Shown here piece after piece: positions 1 through 8,677 of a stretch of DNA of 64,000 bases (the first letter of the stretch is position 1; each line of letters starts with the position of its first letter). Both the position numbers and the translations under genes were made by a program. The notes under the pieces are model-generated. The model made no database searches. It saw only the letters and a list, made by a program, of their open reading frames with translations, and was not told the DNA's origin. The DNA comes from Streptomyces sp. NBC_00513 (GTDB taxonomy: Bacteria > Actinomycetota > Actinomycetes > Streptomycetales > Streptomycetaceae): NCBI RefSeq assembly GCF_041431415.1, contig NZ_CP107845.1, forward strand, positions 5,766,001-5,830,000. Reading direction: 5' to 3'.

Positions 1-1
1 C

Positions 2-1180
2 TGGGACGAGCCCGAGCCGCTGGACCTCGCCGGCGCCCCCGTCCCGCACTACGGCACCGGCTCGCTCGCCGACCTGCTGCCGACCCTGGCGGCCGGACAG
101 GGCGTTCCCGGCCTCGCCGCCGGGATCGCCGAACTGACCCCGGCCGACCGGAACTGCGTCTTCCTGGTCGACGGCATGGGCTGGGAGCAGATCAAGGCCC
201 ACCCGCAGGAGGCCCCGTACCTGGCCTCTCTGCTCGCCGGTTCGCGCGGCGGCACCGGCCGCCCGATCACCTCGGGCTTCCCGGCGACCACCGCCACCTC
301 GCTGGCCTCCGTCGGCACGGGACTGCCGCCCGCCCGACACGGCCTGCCCGGCTACGCCGTGCGCAACCCGGCCTCCGGCGAACTGATGAACCAGCTCCGC
401 TGGCAGCCGTGGACCCAGCCGAAGGTCTGGCAGCCGTACCCCACCGTCTTCCAGCTCGCGGACGCCGCCGGCGTGCACACCGCGCAGGTGTCCGCGCCGG
501 GCTTCCAGACCACCCCGCTCACCAAGATCGCGCTGAGCGGCGGCACCTTCCACGGCCGGATGACCGGCGAGGAGCGGATGGATCTCGCGGCCATCCAACT
601 CGCCGCCGGCGAACGCTCGCTCGTGTACACGTACTACAGCGAACTCGACGGAGCCGGCCACCGCCACGGCGTCGACTCCGACGTGTGGCGCGGTCAACTC
701 ATGTACGTCGACCGGCTGGTGCAGCGCCTGGCGGAGCAACTGCCGCCCCGTGCCGCCCTGTACGTGACCGCCGACCACGGCATGGTGGACGTGCCCTTCG
801 ACGAGGATTCGCGGATCGACTTCGACGAGGACTGGGAACTGGGCGCGGGTGTGGCCCTGCTGGGCGGCGAGGGACGGGCCCGACACGTCTACGCGGTGCC
901 GGGAGCCGAGGCCGACGTACTCACCGTGTGGCGCGAGGTGCTCGGGGACCGCTTCTGGATCGCGAGCCGCGAAGAGGCCCTGGAACTCGGCTGGTTCGGC
1001 GCCCCGGGGGAGTGCGACGAGCGCGTGCTGGGCCGGATCGGCGACGTCGTCGCCGCCGCCCACGCCGACGTCGCGATCACCGCGTCCCGCAAGGAGCCCA
1101 ACGAGTCGGCGCTCGTCGGCATGCACGGCTCCATGACCGCGGCCGAGCAACTGGTGCCGCTCCTCGAAGTCCGCACCTGA
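2..1180 (+). CDS. Alkaline phosphatase family / nucleotide pyrophosphatase-like protein (5' partial)
   Basis: The open frame runs in from the window edge, so the true start is upstream and at least 392 codons are visible. The protein looks like a type I phosphodiesterase/nucleotide pyrophosphatase of the alkaline phosphatase superfamily, which hydrolyses phosphate mono- or diesters using two metal ions. Visible metal-site motifs are FLVDGMGW near nucleotide 162 (first metal Asp), the nucleophile-type segment GFPATTATS near 276, HRHGVDSD near 661 and TADHGMVDVP near 769. It ends 67 bases before tdk on the same strand, so co-transcription is possible. The substrate cannot be deduced. An in-frame ATG at 176 lies after the first metal motif and would delete it, so it is not the start. 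Confidence 0.85.
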   Translation, partial: WDEPEPLDLAGAPVPHYGTGSLADLLPTLAAGQGVPGLAAGIAELTPADRNCVFLVDGMGWEQIKAHPQEAPYLASLLAGSRGGTGRPITSGFPATTATSLASVGTGLPPARHGLPGYAVRNPASGELMNQLRWQPWTQPKVWQPYPTVFQLADAAGVHTAQVSAPGFQTTPLTKIALSGGTFHGRMTGEERMDLAAIQLAAGERSLVYTYYSELDGAGHRHGVDSDVWRGQLMYVDRLVQRLAEQLPPRAALYVTADHGMVDVPFDEDSRIDFDEDWELGAGVALLGGEGRARHVYAVPGAEADVLTVWREVLGDRFWIASREEALELGWFGAPGECDERVLGRIGDVVAAAHADVAITASRKEPNESALVGMHGSMTAAEQLVPLLEVRT

Positions 1181-1247
1181 CCCCCACGCGCCACCCGACC
1201 GTCCCCGCCCACCCGTGTGCCCCGAACCGAAAGGTCCCGTACTTCCC

Positions 1248-1898
1248 ATGCCCGAGCTGGTGTTCTTCTCCGGAACGATGGACTGCGGAAAGAGCACACT
1301 GGCGCTCCAGATCGCGCACAACCGCGACGCGCGGGGGCTTCAGGGCGTCATCTTCACCCGTGACGACCGCGCGGGCGAGGGCAAGCTGTCGTCCCGGCTC
1401 GGCCTGGTGATGGAGGCGATCGAGGCGCCGGAGGGCATGGACCTCTATGCGTACCTGGTGGCCCAGCTCTCGAAGGGCGGCAAGGCGGACTACGTGATCG
1501 TGGACGAGGCGCAGTTCCTGGCCCCGGTCCAGATCGATCAGCTGGCCCGCATCGTGGACGACCTCGGCTTGGACGTCTTCGCCTTCGGCATCACGACGGA
1601 CTTCCGCACGAAGCTCTTCCCGGGCTCGCAGCGTCTGATCGAACTGGCGGACCGACTGGAGCAGCTCCAGGTCGAGGCCCTGTGCTGGTGCGGCGCCCGC
1701 GCTACGCACAACGCCCGCACGGTGGACGGCGAGATGGTCGTCGAGGGTGCCCAGGTGGTCGTCGGCGACGTGAACCGCCCGGCCGGGGAGATCGGCTACG
1801 AGGTCCTCTGCCGCCGCCACCACCTGCGCCGCATGACCAGCGCCGCAGCCCACGCGGGCGCCCTCTCCCCGGACGTCCTCCCGGTCAACCACGCCTGA
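1248..1898 (+). CDS. tdk: Thymidine kinase (TK1-like)
   Basis: This 216-residue enzyme phosphorylates thymidine to dTMP with ATP in the nucleotide salvage pathway. The Walker A loop is SGTMDCGKST close to the N terminus, the DEAQF motif that supplies the catalytic Glu lies mid-protein, and a C-terminal zinc ribbon is formed by CWCGARATHN and CRRHH. The length is normal for bacterial TK1-type enzymes. The ATG at 1248 is preferred because MPELVFFSG matches the family N terminus; an upstream in-frame GTG at 1215 would add an unconserved extension. A partial, decayed second copy lies at 8041-8645, on the far side of the toxin cassette. Identification is firm. Confidence 0.95.
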   Translation: MPELVFFSGTMDCGKSTLALQIAHNRDARGLQGVIFTRDDRAGEGKLSSRLGLVMEAIEAPEGMDLYAYLVAQLSKGGKADYVIVDEAQFLAPVQIDQLARIVDDLGLDVFAFGITTDFRTKLFPGSQRLIELADRLEQLQVEALCWCGARATHNARTVDGEMVVEGAQVVVGDVNRPAGEIGYEVLCRRHHLRRMTSAAAHAGALSPDVLPVNHA

Positions 1899-1990
1899 CA
1901 GGGCGCGCCCAGTGGGCCTGAGGGAACCGGTGGGGTTCCCGATAGCGTGCTCCTCCAGGACGCTGACCGGCGCTGGAGGGGACGTAGCCC

Positions 1991-2398
1991 ATGGAACTGA
2001 CCTCAGAGATCGCGGCGATACGGGACGGATCGGGTGATCCGGCACGCCTGGTGGGGGAGTTCCGGCGGGCTGTCCTGCTGGTGCCGCTCGCGGACGGGCC
2101 GGAGGGCGGTCTGATGTCGGCGGTGTCGGGCGGCATCCGGTGGATCTACGCGTTCACGGACGAGGAGGCGCTGGCCCGGTTCGCGGCGGCGCGCGGTGAG
2201 GCGGAGGCCGGCCGGGAGTGGGAGTTCCTCTCGGTGCTGGGTGCGCGTCTGGTCGATGCGGTGGTTCCGGCGGCGGGCGGTCCGGCGGGTGTGGTGCTGA
2301 ACGTGGCGGACGTGGACGGGTCGATGTTCTTCCCGCCGGTCGCGGGGATCGTGCCCGATGCCAGTGCGGTGGACCTGGCGGCCGGGGCGGTGGCCTGA
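1991..2398 (+). CDS. SseB-like protein of the RHS toxin operon
   Basis: This 135-residue protein resembles the SseB N-terminal domain family, with hydrophobic strands LVGEFRRAVLLVPL and IRWIYAFTDEEALARF and an acidic C-terminal part. In Streptomyces such proteins are commonly the first gene of T7SS-type polymorphic toxin operons, where they may act as chaperone or adaptor; that role is inferred here from position only. A GGAGGGG ribosome binding site lies about 9 bases before the ATG. Its TGA stop overlaps the next ATG by one base, indicating translational coupling with the 187-residue gene and then the RHS gene. No signal peptide or membrane segment is visible. Confidence 0.75.
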   Translation: MELTSEIAAIRDGSGDPARLVGEFRRAVLLVPLADGPEGGLMSAVSGGIRWIYAFTDEEALARFAAARGEAEAGREWEFLSVLGARLVDAVVPAAGGPAGVVLNVADVDGSMFFPPVAGIVPDASAVDLAAGAVA

Positions 2399-2961
2399 TG
2401 GCGGGTGACGGGGACCTGGAGGTCTCGCCGACGGCGGTCAAGAACATCCAGGACGGTCTGCGGGCGGCGATCGGGGAGTTGCGGGAGTCGGGGGACGCGG
2501 CCGGTGCTTCGCAGGGTGCGGGGTTCGAGAATCTGTCGATGACGGGGATGGAGGCCGGGCACGCGGGTCTGGCGACGGACTTCGAGGATTTCTGCGAGCG
2601 CTGGGAGTGGGGTGTGCGGAGTCTGGTGCAGAACGCGAGCACCCTCGCGCAGTCGTTGGGGATCGCGGCGGGGACGGTGTGGGAGGAGGAGCAGTACCTC
2701 CAGGGCTCGTTCAAGGTCGTGGCGAACGCCGCGTACGGCAATCCGCACGCCTCCGAGGACGAGATCGAGCAGAAGTCCTGGGGCGACATCTTCTCCGCGG
2801 ATGCCTACAAGCCCGATTACAGCCCGGAGTCCTTCCAGAAGAGTGCTGAGGACATCGAGAAGACCTGGTCGGACACCGGGGACCAGCTCACCTCCACCGG
2901 GAAGATCGGTTCGCTGAAGGACCTGTTGGAGCAGGCGGAGCGTGACGGGGGCGGTCGCTGA
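2398..2961 (+). CDS. Small helical protein, WXG100-like partner of the RHS toxin
   Basis: This 187-residue protein has no confident family match by eye. The first 100 residues look like a helical hairpin of WXG100/ESAT-6 type: it starts VSPTAVKNIQDGLRAAIGEL, and a helix containing WEWGVRSLVQNASTLAQSLG follows. The C-terminal half is acidic and rich in Asp, Ser and Lys. The start at 2398 overlaps the SseB-like stop by one base, and the stop overlaps the RHS start by one base, so the three genes behave as one translationally coupled unit. It is plausibly a secretion partner or chaperone for loading the RHS protein onto a type VII system. That is inference; no ESX core component is in the window. 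Confidence 0.7.
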   Translation: MAGDGDLEVSPTAVKNIQDGLRAAIGELRESGDAAGASQGAGFENLSMTGMEAGHAGLATDFEDFCERWEWGVRSLVQNASTLAQSLGIAAGTVWEEEQYLQGSFKVVANAAYGNPHASEDEIEQKSWGDIFSADAYKPDYSPESFQKSAEDIEKTWSDTGDQLTSTGKIGSLKDLLEQAERDGGGR

Positions 2962-5900
2962 TGGGCTGGCGGGATTTCGTGCCGGACGTCATCGAGGATG
3001 GTGTTGAGAAGGGCGCGGAGAAGGTCGGCGACGCGGTCGAGTGGGCCGGTGACAAGACGGCCGATCTTGCCGAGGACGTCGGTCTGGACGACGCGGGTGA
3101 CTGGATCCGTGACAAGAGCCGCTCGGCCGCCAACCAGCTCGGTGCGGACGTGGCGGAGCTGGAGCTGGGCCAGACCGAGGACCCGAGCAAGCTGGTTTAC
3201 GGCAGTGTCTCGAAGATCCGGGCGCAGGTTTCGCACCTGAACGACTTCAAGGCCTCCTTCGACAAGGTCGGCAACGGTCTGAAGGGGATGGGGGAGCCGG
3301 ACGGGCTCAAGGGCAAGGCGGCGGACGCCTTCCGCGAGTCGGTGGCGAAGGAGCCGCCGCGCTGGTTCAAGGCGGCGGAGGCCTTCGGGAAGGCCTCCGA
3401 GGCGATGGGTCGTTTCGCGGAGACGGTGGAGTGGGCGCAGGGCCAGGCGAAGGAGGCGTTGGAGGAGTACAACAACGCGAAGAAGGTTTCCACCGACGCC
3501 CGCAACGCCCACAACAAGCTGGTCAAGACTTACAACGACGCGTTGAAGGCGAAGAAGGACACGCTGCCGCCGCGCCCGTCCGAGGACTTCACCGATCCGG
3601 GCGTCGCGCTGGCAACGGCCGCGCAGGACAAGCTCGAGACGGCCCGCAAGCAGCGCAACGACGTCGCGGAGACCGTGCGTACCGCGGTGCGGGCGGCGCG
3701 GGACGCGGCTCCGCCTAAGCCCTCGTACGCCAAGCAGCTCGGCGACGGGATGGATTACCTGGACCTTGCCCAGACGCACCTGGCGGGTGGTGTCATCAAG
3801 GGCACGGCCGGGATCGTGAACTTCGCGCGGGCGCTGAACCCGACGGATCCGTACAACCTGACGCATCCGGCCGAGTACCTGACGAACCTGAACTCGACGG
3901 CCGCGGGCCTGGTCACGATGGCCAACGACCCGCTGGGTGCGGGCAAGCAGATGCTTGATGAGTTCATGAAGGATCCTTCCGAGGGCATCGGGAAGATGAT
4001 TCCGGAACTCGTCGGATCCAAGGGGCTCGGGGCGCTGAAGAAGGTCGGCTCGGCCGCCAAGCACGCCGACGACCTCAAGGGCCCCGGCCGCACCGGCCTC
4101 GACAAGGACGGCCCCCATGTGAGGGAAACGCCCGATGCGGCGAAGCGGTACGACAACACCGACCCGATCGACCTGGCCACCGGCCGGATGTTCCTCCCGC
4201 AGACCGACATCGTGCTGCCCGGAACGCTGCCGCTGGCCTTCGTCCGGCGCGCGGAATCGGGGTACACCGCCGGGCGCTGGTTCGGGCCGACCTGGGCGTC
4301 GAGCATCGACCAGCACCTGGAGGTCGACCCCGAGGGCGTCGTCCTGGTCACCGAGGACGGCCTGATCGTCGCCTACCCGCATGCCGCCCCGGGCGTCCCG
4401 GTCCTGCCGGTATCCGCCTCCGCGCCCCGCCACCCCCTCGAACGCACTCCGGACGGCGACTGGACACTCACCGACCCAGCCGCCGGCCAGGTCCGCCGCT
4501 TCACCCCGCCCGCCGGGGACCCGGACGGCGACGGCATCGCGCCGATCGCCCAGTTGGAGGACCGCAACGACAACCTCATCACCTTCGAGTTCGACGCTCA
4601 CGGCACCCCGCTCGGCATGGCCCACTCCGGCGGATACCGCCTTCGCTTCGACACCGCCGACGGCCGCATCACCGCCCTCCACCTCGACGGCGGCCCGCGC
4701 ATCCTCGCCTACGGCTACACAGCCGGAGATCTCACGGAGGTCGTCAACTCCTCCGGCCTGCCGCTCCGCTTCACCTATGACGACCGCGGCCGCATCACGT
4801 CCTGGACCGACACGAACAACCGCTCCTATGCCTACACCTACGACGAGCAGAACCGTTGCGTCGCGGAGGGCGGCGGCGAGGGACACATGGTGCTGCGCCT
4901 GGCCTACGACGCCCTGGACGAGGCGACGGGCCACCGCGTGACCGAGACCGTCACGGGTGAAGGGCACACTCGCCGCTACCTCGTTGACGACACGTACAAG
5001 ATCGTGGCCGACACCGATCCCCTCGGCAACACCACGCGCTACGTGCGCGACGGCCGCAGCCGTCTGCTCGCACAGACGGATCCGCTCGGCCGCACCACCT
5101 CCCATCGCCACGACGACGACGGCAACCTCGTCTCCGTGACACGCGCCGACGGGCGTGAGAGCACGGCCCGCCACAACGAGTTCGGCCAACCTGTCCAGGT
5201 CAAAAGGGTCGACGGTCATGTGGTCCGGTACGCCTACGACGAGCGGGGCAACCGAACATCGGCCACCGACTCCCTCGGCAGGGTCACCCGCTTCACCTAC
5301 GACGAGGCGGGCGGCCTCACCTCGGTCACCGACCCCCAGGGCGGCACGACCGCCATTCGCTGCGACCGGGTCGGTCTCCCCGCCGAAGTCACCGATCCGC
5401 TCGGTTCCACCACCCGCTTCGAGCGGGACGCCTTCGGCCGCCCCACCGCCGTCACCGACCCGACAGGCGCCACCACGCACCTGGAGTGGACGGTCGAGGG
5501 CCGGCCGGCCCTCCGCGTCCACGCGGACGGAGCCGTCGAGAGCTGGACCTGGGACGGTGAGGGCAACTGCACCAGCCACACCGACCGGCTCGGCGGGGTC
5601 ACCCGGTTCGAGTACACCGAATTCGACGTCCTCACTGCCCGCACGGGCCCTGACGGCGTCCGCTACGCCTTCGGGCACGACGCCGAACTGCGCCTTACCG
5701 AGGTGACCAGCCCCGAGGGCCTGACCTGGAACTACGCGTACGACCCCGCGGGACGTCTGACGTCAGAGACCGACTTCGACGGTCGCACGATCACCTACGT
5801 ACACGGGCCCACCGGCAGCCTCGTCTCCCGCACGAACGCACTGGGCCAGACCACCGCATTCGAGCGCAACGCACTCGACCAGATCGTTCGCAAGGATGCC

Positions 5901-7622
5901 GACGGCAACGTCACCACCTACGCCTACGACCTCACCGACCAGCTCGCCCACTCCCAAGGCCCCGACGGAACGACCGTCACCCTGCTGCGGGACCACGAGG
6001 GTCGCGTGCAGTCGGAGACCGTCGACGGACGCGCCCTCACCTACACCTACGACGAGCTGGGCCGCCGGACCGGCCGCACCACGCCGACCGGTGTGACGGC
6101 CACGTGGAGCTACGACGGCGCGGGCCGCCGCACAACCATGACGGCCTCCGGCCGCTCTCTCGGTTTCGCGTACGACGCCGCGGGCCGTGAGGTGACGCGC
6201 CGCGTCGGCGACGACGTCGTCCTGAGCCACGTCTTCGATCCTGTGGGGCGCCTCACAGACCAGACGGTCATCGGCTCGGGCGGGGCCCGGGTGCGGCACC
6301 GCAGCTACACCTACCGGGCGGACGGCCACCTCACCGCGGTCGATGACGCCGGCAGCGGCCGGCAGGAGTACGAGCTAGATCCTGTCGGTCGGGTCACCGC
6401 GGTCCGGGCAGCCGATTGGACCGAGAGCTACGCCTACGACCAGGCCGGGAACCAGACCTTCGCGTCGTGGCAGACGGGCCACGCCAGCCATGTGGCCAAC
6501 GGCGTGCGCGCCTACGAGAAGAACCGTATCGTCCGCGCGGGAGCCGTGCGCTATGAGCACGACGGGCTCGGCCGAGTCACCGTGCGGCGCAAGACGCGTC
6601 CGTCCCGCAAGCCGGACATCTGGCGCTACGAGTGGGACGTCGAGGACCGCCTCCTCTCCGCCACCACTCCGGACGGCACTGTGTGGCGCTACCGCTACGA
6701 CCCCCTCGGCCGCCGCACGGCGAAGCTTCGCCTGGCCGAGGACGGCCGGACCGTTACCGAGCGGATCGACTTCACCTGGGACGGGAACACCCTGTGCGAG
6801 CAGACCAGTAGCTCGAACGATCTACCTCACTTGGTCGCCATCACCTGGGACCACCAGGGCATTCGGCCGATAGCCCAGACGGAACGCATTCTCGACGCCT
6901 CCCGGGAAGAAATCGACTCCCGGTTCTTCGCGATCGTCACCGACCTGGTGGGCACCCCCACCGAGCTCATCGACGAGTCCGGCAACGTGGCGTGGCACGA
7001 ACGTTCCACGCTGTGGGGCATCACCACGTGGGCTGCGAAAAGCACTGCCTATACGCCTCTCCGCTTTCCGGGTCAGTACGCCGACCCGGAGACCGGCCTC
7101 CATTACAACTACTTCCGCCACTACGACCCCGAGAACGCCCGCTACCTCACCCCGGACCCCCTCGGCCTCACCCCGGCGCCGAACCCCTCCACCTACGTGA
7201 CGAATCCGCACGCGTGGACGGACTACCTGGGCCTGGCACCGGACTACTTTCCGATCTACCGCACACCGAAGGGGGCCCACGCGCAGTACGAGCTCGACCA
7301 CGGGCCGAACCCGGCCAACCATCAGCCCGGGGTGGACATCGGCGGCGGTATCATCTCGGACGGCAAGATCTACTTCGGCGAACGGGCGGTGGCTGCGGAG
7401 TACGCCGGACCGACGGGAGCGAACTTCGCGAAGGGAATGGTGAAGTACGAAATGCACCCGTCATTCCTCGAGGAGTTCGCCGACCACGCGAAGATCCACG
7501 ACAGGAACGGGCCGAACGGCGCGCCGCGGATCGAGTTCGAGATCCCGGTGGACAAGCTCGACCGGTTCAACGAGCTCACCCAGAACCGCAGCTGGGTCAA
7601 AATCTTTGGAGGGCCCAATTGA
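2961..7622 (+). CDS. RHS-repeat polymorphic toxin with T7SS-type N terminus
   Basis: This 1553-residue protein starts with MGWRDFVPDVIEDGVEKG, the pattern of the putative T7SS signal domain of Streptomyces toxins. A Lys/Glu-rich helical region follows at roughly residues 30-270. A DUF6531-type module begins near residue 400 (DPIDLATGRMFLP), and many YD repeats (YDERGNRT, YDPLGRRT and similar) fill about residues 590-1280; in known RHS proteins these form a cocoon around the toxin. The RHS core FPGQYADPETGLHYN and YLTPDPLGL lies at about 1369-1405. The last ~125 residues, from YFPIYRTPKG, are the variable toxin module, whose activity is unassigned; IYFGERAVAAEYAGP and FEIPVDKLDRFNELT are its clearest motifs. 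A mono-ADP-ribosyltransferase-like fold is possible but unproven. The stop overlaps the downstream putative immunity gene. Confidence 0.9.
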   Translation: MGWRDFVPDVIEDGVEKGAEKVGDAVEWAGDKTADLAEDVGLDDAGDWIRDKSRSAANQLGADVAELELGQTEDPSKLVYGSVSKIRAQVSHLNDFKASFDKVGNGLKGMGEPDGLKGKAADAFRESVAKEPPRWFKAAEAFGKASEAMGRFAETVEWAQGQAKEALEEYNNAKKVSTDARNAHNKLVKTYNDALKAKKDTLPPRPSEDFTDPGVALATAAQDKLETARKQRNDVAETVRTAVRAARDAAPPKPSYAKQLGDGMDYLDLAQTHLAGGVIKGTAGIVNFARALNPTDPYNLTHPAEYLTNLNSTAAGLVTMANDPLGAGKQMLDEFMKDPSEGIGKMIPELVGSKGLGALKKVGSAAKHADDLKGPGRTGLDKDGPHVRETPDAAKRYDNTDPIDLATGRMFLPQTDIVLPGTLPLAFVRRAESGYTAGRWFGPTWASSIDQHLEVDPEGVVLVTEDGLIVAYPHAAPGVPVLPVSASAPRHPLERTPDGDWTLTDPAAGQVRRFTPPAGDPDGDGIAPIAQLEDRNDNLITFEFDAHGTPLGMAHSGGYRLRFDTADGRITALHLDGGPRILAYGYTAGDLTEVVNSSGLPLRFTYDDRGRITSWTDTNNRSYAYTYDEQNRCVAEGGGEGHMVLRLAYDALDEATGHRVTETVTGEGHTRRYLVDDTYKIVADTDPLGNTTRYVRDGRSRLLAQTDPLGRTTSHRHDDDGNLVSVTRADGRESTARHNEFGQPVQVKRVDGHVVRYAYDERGNRTSATDSLGRVTRFTYDEAGGLTSVTDPQGGTTAIRCDRVGLPAEVTDPLGSTTRFERDAFGRPTAVTDPTGATTHLEWTVEGRPALRVHADGAVESWTWDGEGNCTSHTDRLGGVTRFEYTEFDVLTARTGPDGVRYAFGHDAELRLTEVTSPEGLTWNYAYDPAGRLTSETDFDGRTITYVHGPTGSLVSRTNALGQTTAFERNALDQIVRKDADGNVTTYAYDLTDQLAHSQGPDGTTVTLLRDHEGRVQSETVDGRALTYTYDELGRRTGRTTPTGVTATWSYDGAGRRTTMTASGRSLGFAYDAAGREVTRRVGDDVVLSHVFDPVGRLTDQTVIGSGGARVRHRSYTYRADGHLTAVDDAGSGRQEYELDPVGRVTAVRAADWTESYAYDQAGNQTFASWQTGHASHVANGVRAYEKNRIVRAGAVRYEHDGLGRVTVRRKTRPSRKPDIWRYEWDVEDRLLSATTPDGTVWRYRYDPLGRRTAKLRLAEDGRTVTERIDFTWDGNTLCEQTSSSNDLPHLVAITWDHQGIRPIAQTERILDASREEIDSRFFAIVTDLVGTPTELIDESGNVAWHERSTLWGITTWAAKSTAYTPLRFPGQYADPETGLHYNYFRHYDPENARYLTPDPLGLTPAPNPSTYVTNPHAWTDYLGLAPDYFPIYRTPKGAHAQYELDHGPNPANHQPGVDIGGGIISDGKIYFGERAVAAEYAGPTGANFAKGMVKYEMHPSFLEEFADHAKIHDRNGPNGAPRIEFEIPVDKLDRFNELTQNRSWVKIFGGPN

Positions 7623-7888
7623 GGTTCCGTGACCATCAAGAACTCGACGTCACGGTCGTCGCGGTCGCTCCCGTGGGCGCGAAGGTGGAAGTGGATGGAT
7701 CCGCCGGCCTCTTCGGATTCATCGACCAGGTGAAGCACCCGTCTTGGCGGGACGAGAACGTGGCGCCACCGCAGGCCGGCGACAAGCTCCACGTCTGCGT
7801 GCTGGACGCCACCCGCGAGCCGTTTCCCCGTCTCAGCGCACTCCAGAACGACATCGACATCGCCCGGCGGCTGAGAGGCGACGCCTGA
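7619..7888 (+). CDS. Putative immunity protein, S1/OB-fold-like
   Basis: This 89-residue protein has a TTG start that overlaps the RHS stop in TTGA, with a good GGAGGG ribosome binding site at 7608-7613; the next in-frame ATG would remove the first strands. The sequence follows the S1 RNA-binding pattern: strand VTVVAVAPVGAKVEV, then LFGFIDQVKHPSW, then GDKLHVCVLDATREPFPRLS and a C-terminal helix. Position immediately after a toxin module, small size and translational coupling all argue for the cognate immunity protein. Both the fold and the role are inferred from pattern and context. No signal peptide is seen, so it would act in the cytoplasm. Confidence 0.65.
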   Translation: MRFRDHQELDVTVVAVAPVGAKVEVDGSAGLFGFIDQVKHPSWRDENVAPPQAGDKLHVCVLDATREPFPRLSALQNDIDIARRLRGDA

Positions 7889-8040
7889 AACGGCAGCGGT
7901 GCCACGTCGCCCCACGGGTTGCCGTGTGCACACGACGCGGGTGGGCGGCAGTGCCTGACGTTGGTGACCCTCTCGCGGATCGCCAGGCCTGACTGCCTCG
8001 GTCGCGCTGAAACCTGGCGTGAGGTGGTGGATGGTCCCGT

Positions 8041-8645
8041 AAGAGCACACTGGCGCTCCAGATCGGGCACAACCGCTCCGCCCGGGGGCTCCAAGGCGTG
8101 ATCTTCAGGCGTGACGACCGGGCGGGCGAGGGCAAGTTGTCCTCGCGGCTGGGTCTGGTCACGGAGGCGGTCGAGGCCGGCGAGGGCATGGACCTCTACG
8201 CGTACCTGGTGGCCCAGTTGTCCCAGGGGGCCGGGCGGACTACGTGATCGTGGACGAGGCCCAGTTCCTGGAGCCCGACCAGATCGACCAGCCGGCCCGG
8301 ATCGTGGACGACCTCGGCATGGACGTCTTCGCCTTCGGCATCACCACCGACTTCCGCACCAAGCTCTTCCCCGGCTCGCAGCGCCTCATCGAGCCGGCCG
8401 ACCGGATCGAGCAGCTCCAGGTCGAGGCCCTGTGCTGGTGCGGCGCCCGCGCCACCCACAACGCCCGCACGGTGGGGGGCGTCATGGTCGTGGAGGGCGA
8501 GCAGGTCGTGGTCGGCGACGTGAACCGCCCGGCCGAGGAGATCGGCTACGAGGTCCTCTGCCGCCACCACCGCCGCCACATGACCTCCGCCGGGGCCCAC
8601 GCCGGCGCCCTCTCCCCGGACGTCCTCCCGGTCAACCACGCCTGA
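8041..8645 (+). pseudogene. tdk: Truncated, frameshifted second thymidine kinase
   Basis: This stretch aligns base by base with intact tdk from position 1290 to its stop at 1898. It lacks the start codon and Walker A loop. A one-base deletion near 8231-8240 shifts the frame (the intact gene encodes AQLSKGGKADYV there), and one codon is missing near the 3' end. DEAQF, FPGSQRLIE and CWCGARATHNA are still readable after the shift. Similarity stops right after the TGA. The bases GGTCCCGT directly before the homology (8033-8040) also precede the intact gene at 1233-1240, suggesting a 49-base deletion removed the 5' end. It cannot encode a working kinase. Confidence 0.85.
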
Positions 8646-8677
8646 GCGGCGCGTCGCGAACGCCGGCGCGACGAGGG

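Noticed and set aside
2817..5678. A 953-codon minus-strand frame opposite the RHS gene
   Set aside because: Shadow of the RHS gene; repetitive Val/Gly/Arg translation with no domain pattern.
1898..8040. Integrase or transposase borders around the RHS cassette
   Set aside because: No recombinase gene, terminal inverted repeat or target-site duplication was seen; the only boundary signature is the duplicated tdk.
8244..8645. A 133-codon ORF reading thymidine-kinase-like sequence
   Set aside because: It is the 3' part of the frameshifted tdk copy without Walker A, so it is annotated as a pseudogene rather than a gene.
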